Shown here: positions 62,058 to 64,000 of the stretch, in pieces
Position numbering within the stretch: the first letter of the stretch is position 1
How the letters are laid out: each line of letters starts with the position of its first letter
Assembly (NCBI RefSeq): GCF_010747415.1
Contig: NZ_JAAGNZ010000003.1
Coordinates: 248,001 to 312,000 of the forward strand
DNA: 64,000 nucleotides
Source of the DNA: Spirosoma agri
Lineage (GTDB): Bacteria; Bacteroidota; Bacteroidia; Cytophagales; Spirosomataceae
Direction: 5' to 3'
Notes under the pieces: generated by a model
The model's database searches: none
Told to the model about the DNA's origin: nothing
Seen by the model: only the letters and a program-made list of their open reading frames with translations
Position numbers and translations under genes: made by a program

Positions 62058-62243
62058 TCAGTTTAGTAGTTGCTGACCAATAATGCCGTTAGTCTTGATT
62101 TTTAGTTGCGGGTTAACGATGATAGTAAAGTAGGTTTTACTCAGGCAATCGCCAGAAAGTACGCCGTTTATTTTCTCGATGTCAACACGAGCAGTCGGAG
62201 TCTTTCGCGTCAGTTTGGCGGGATGAATGGCAGAGAAAACAAG
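62058..62243 (-). pseudogene. Probable C-terminal gene remnant
   Basis: On the minus strand a 61-codon frame without an ATG ends in TGA at 62058 and reads like genuine protein: PTARVDIEKINGVLSGDCLS, KTYFTIIVNPQLKIKTNGI, IGQQLLN. A stop (TAA) blocks it immediately upstream. No family was recognised. It may be the tail of a deleted gene. Confidence 0.3.
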
Positions 62244-62297
62244 TTATTTTAGACGAAGAATAATACGGCCTGCATGGTACGGGCCCAGCGTTGAACG

Positions 62298-62690
62298 ATG
62301 GTTAAACGAATAGAGATTGAGGGAAACGCTATCAACGACATTGCCTCTTTTTATGCGGAGATCAACAGGGTATTTATGGTTGGAGAAAGCTGGACGATCG
62401 GTCCTAGTCTCGACGCGCTCGATGATTTATTGTATGGAGGCTATGGCGCCCTGCAAAGCGCCCAATCAATTGACCTTGTCTGGCACGATATGGACCATAG
62501 CCGCAACGCGCTAGGCTATCAAACGACCCGCAATTACTACTTGGATAAGCTTAAGCCTAAATCACCTTACAACAAGAGACTGTTTGAAGAAAAGTTGATC
62601 GCTTTGGAGAACGGCACTGGCGAAACGTATTTTGACACGATACTGAGCATCCTGGCCGACCACCCAAACATAAGATTGATTAGTCAGTGA
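62298..62690 (+). CDS. Barstar-like RNase inhibitor family protein
   Basis: A 130-residue protein. IEIEGNAINDIASFYAEINR, then GPSLDALDDLLYGGYG, matches the barstar pattern in which an acidic helix follows a Leu-Asp-Ala-Leu segment. No barnase-type RNase or polymorphic-toxin gene lies next to it, so it is either an orphan immunity gene or acts on something else. Confidence 0.72.
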   Translation: MVKRIEIEGNAINDIASFYAEINRVFMVGESWTIGPSLDALDDLLYGGYGALQSAQSIDLVWHDMDHSRNALGYQTTRNYYLDKLKPKSPYNKRLFEEKLIALENGTGETYFDTILSILADHPNIRLISQ

Positions 62691-62989
62691 AGTCACTGGT
62701 GTTTGTTGCACATTCATCAACCAGTTGAACGTTTCCCTGATCTGAAGCCACGAGTTCTTTTTCTCAAAGAACGATCCTGATTAAGACAAAGGAACGTTTC
62801 ATAACTTTTCCTCCTGATACGGCTTTTGGTGCGGAGAAGTCATCAACCCAATTCCGTATCCAAGCCTGTCCTATTCCGCTGTAAACCATTGGTGCACGAC
62901 CCTATTGTTAGCAAGTAATCCAGCCCGCTTGTGAGATTACTCGTTAAGTTGTTCTTTTGAGCCTTGATCGATAAATAAAACCATTAGGT
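62691..62989. other. Intergenic region without recognised gene
   Basis: A small GTTCTTT/AAAGAAC hairpin near 62755 could end the barstar transcript. Nothing else was recognised. Confidence 0.4.
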
Positions 62990-63193
62990 ATGAAACGTTA
63001 CAAGGTAGAAGGCCTAATCTATTACTCCAAACTTACGCTCGATTCCAAGCACATTTTGACCGATTCCCAGGTTGACGTGCAAGCCAAACTCGATGAGTAC
63101 GCTCAGCAGGGCTACCAGCTTGCATCAACCAATACAGTCAGTTTCGGATCGGCCATTTACATCTATTTATACTTTGAAAAAGACGTAGATTGA
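62990..63193 (+). CDS. Small DUF4177-like protein
   Basis: A 67-residue protein (MKRYKVEGLIYYSKLTLDSK...) with one beta-alpha-beta unit and the VQAKLDEYAQQGYQLAST stretch typical of the DUF4177 type (xxLNxxxxxGWEL). The leader ATAAATAAAACCATTAGGT precedes the ATG. Cytoplasmic; function unknown. Confidence 0.65.
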   Translation: MKRYKVEGLIYYSKLTLDSKHILTDSQVDVQAKLDEYAQQGYQLASTNTVSFGSAIYIYLYFEKDVD

Positions 63194-63347
63194 CCCCATT
63201 AGCGTAAGCAGTTCATATATTGCTACCTATATAACAGGTTGGTGACTATTCCTTTTCGTTAAATAATGTTAACGTATTCATACTTTAGTTACTTATAGCG
63301 TAGTTTGTCTGAGCAATAACAAATAGTTGCGAATAAGCCAACTACCG

Positions 63348-63854
63348 ATGAAACACGCTTTAGCTTTTCTCTGCTTATGCCTCTCTTTTTCCGCACTGGC
63401 TCAACCAATCAAAAGGGTAAGTCCCTTTACAGCACGTAACAGCGTGTATGTCGAAGCCTTAGGATCAGGATTAGTGTATTCGATTAACTACGAGCGCCTG
63501 TTAGGACTCAAAGAAGAGCTTGCCTATGGCATTCGGGCAGGCACGGCTTACCTAGGAGGCCGTTCCGGTAGTTTAGTGCTAATTGGGGAGTTATTTGCTC
63601 TAATTGGCGAAGACAATCTGCACGCTGATTTTGGTATCGGCTTGACCAGTACTACGCCCCTGACTGGCGAGGATAATAACCAACGATTCAAAAGCACATA
63701 CGCACTAGTACCCCGAATAGGCTATCGGTACCAAAAGCCAACCGGAGGATTAATGGCCCGAATTGGGTTTACGCCTTTGATACCTTTAGGACAAACTGAT
63801 TTTTCTAATCGTTTTAATCCTTGGGTAGGTCTATCAATCGGGCATAGCTTTTAG
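63348..63854 (+). CDS. Small outer-membrane beta-barrel protein
   Basis: ATG 63348 starts a clear signal peptide (MKHALAFLCLCLSFSALAQ); the TTG seven codons upstream is not needed. The 168-residue product has alternating amphipathic strands (SVYVEALGSGLVYSINYERL, YGIRAGTAYLGGR, LVPRIGYRYQ) and ends in an aromatic residue (LSIGHSF), as expected for an outer-membrane barrel. Function unknown. Confidence 0.78.
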   Translation: MKHALAFLCLCLSFSALAQPIKRVSPFTARNSVYVEALGSGLVYSINYERLLGLKEELAYGIRAGTAYLGGRSGSLVLIGELFALIGEDNLHADFGIGLTSTTPLTGEDNNQRFKSTYALVPRIGYRYQKPTGGLMARIGFTPLIPLGQTDFSNRFNPWVGLSIGHSF

Positions 63855-64000
63855 GATAACCAGCAGATGGAGTGCTAGCTTGTCCGGACAGATAAAATGA
63901 CTGCTCATCTTAGCCTCTTATAAGGTAGGTGGCTGTTACAAAAATGGGTTATGGGATAGCTTCATCACGTAAACGCGTTTGATTGCGCTGATTTTCCCGA

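Overview
The window looks like chromosome from a Cytophagales member of the Bacteroidota, probably a Spirosoma-like species. The evidence is three SusC/SusD receptor pairs, FecR/ECF-sigma regulation, a Wzi-family capsule protein, many stand-alone receivers, and promoters that fit the Bacteroidota -7 consensus TAnnTTTG. No rRNA, tRNA, CRISPR array or intact transposase was found. The genus is inferred from gene content, not from a marker gene.

Region 1 (1-26.8 kb, minus strand) is one large xylan-utilisation locus. In transcription order it holds an ECF sigma factor, a FecR anti-sigma factor, a SusC receptor with an N-terminal STN signalling domain, SusD, GH43, GH127, a secreted VOC-fold protein, a second GH43, a SASA/CE6-type acetylesterase, an alpha/beta-hydrolase esterase, a GH29-like fucosidase, four CE1-type esterase genes carrying five catalytic domains, a GH10 endoxylanase, and a GH115 glucuronidase cut by the window edge. 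Together they would strip acyl, arabinosyl, (methyl)glucuronosyl and possibly fucosyl side groups from a decorated xylan, cut the backbone and import the oligomers. Long hairpin repeats, several starting TGTCATCCCGA, sit in the gaps between its genes.

Region 2 (27.3-34.1 kb) holds an M48 lipoprotein protease, a LytTR-only regulator, a Wzi-like outer-membrane protein with a translationally coupled mini membrane protein, a receiver lacking its phospho-acceptor, and a GAF histidine kinase.

Region 3 (34.4-40.1 kb, plus strand) is a SusC-SusD-lipoprotein operon with no enzyme, behind a clear TTG-N19-TACATTTG promoter.

Region 4 (40.5-51.9 kb) has a receiver, a small hydrophilic protein, and a third SusCD pair followed by an 826-residue secreted protein of unknown function with an internal duplication. 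Divergent from this SusC is a single-pass membrane protein with a conserved cytoplasmic N-terminal domain and a PKD-like ectodomain, a candidate one-component surface sensor. The two genes share a palindrome carrying back-to-back -7 boxes. Two more receivers follow, one with Glu in place of the phospho-acceptor Asp.

Region 5 (51.9-64 kb) is a mosaic: a decayed gene, a 193-bp element with 12-bp inverted ends, a Reg_prop propeller lipoprotein, an FAD monooxygenase divergent from an AraC regulator, a PKD lipoprotein, an AKR-AraC pair, a TetR-hydrolase pair with a palindromic operator at the TetR start, an orphan barstar-like inhibitor and small hypothetical proteins.
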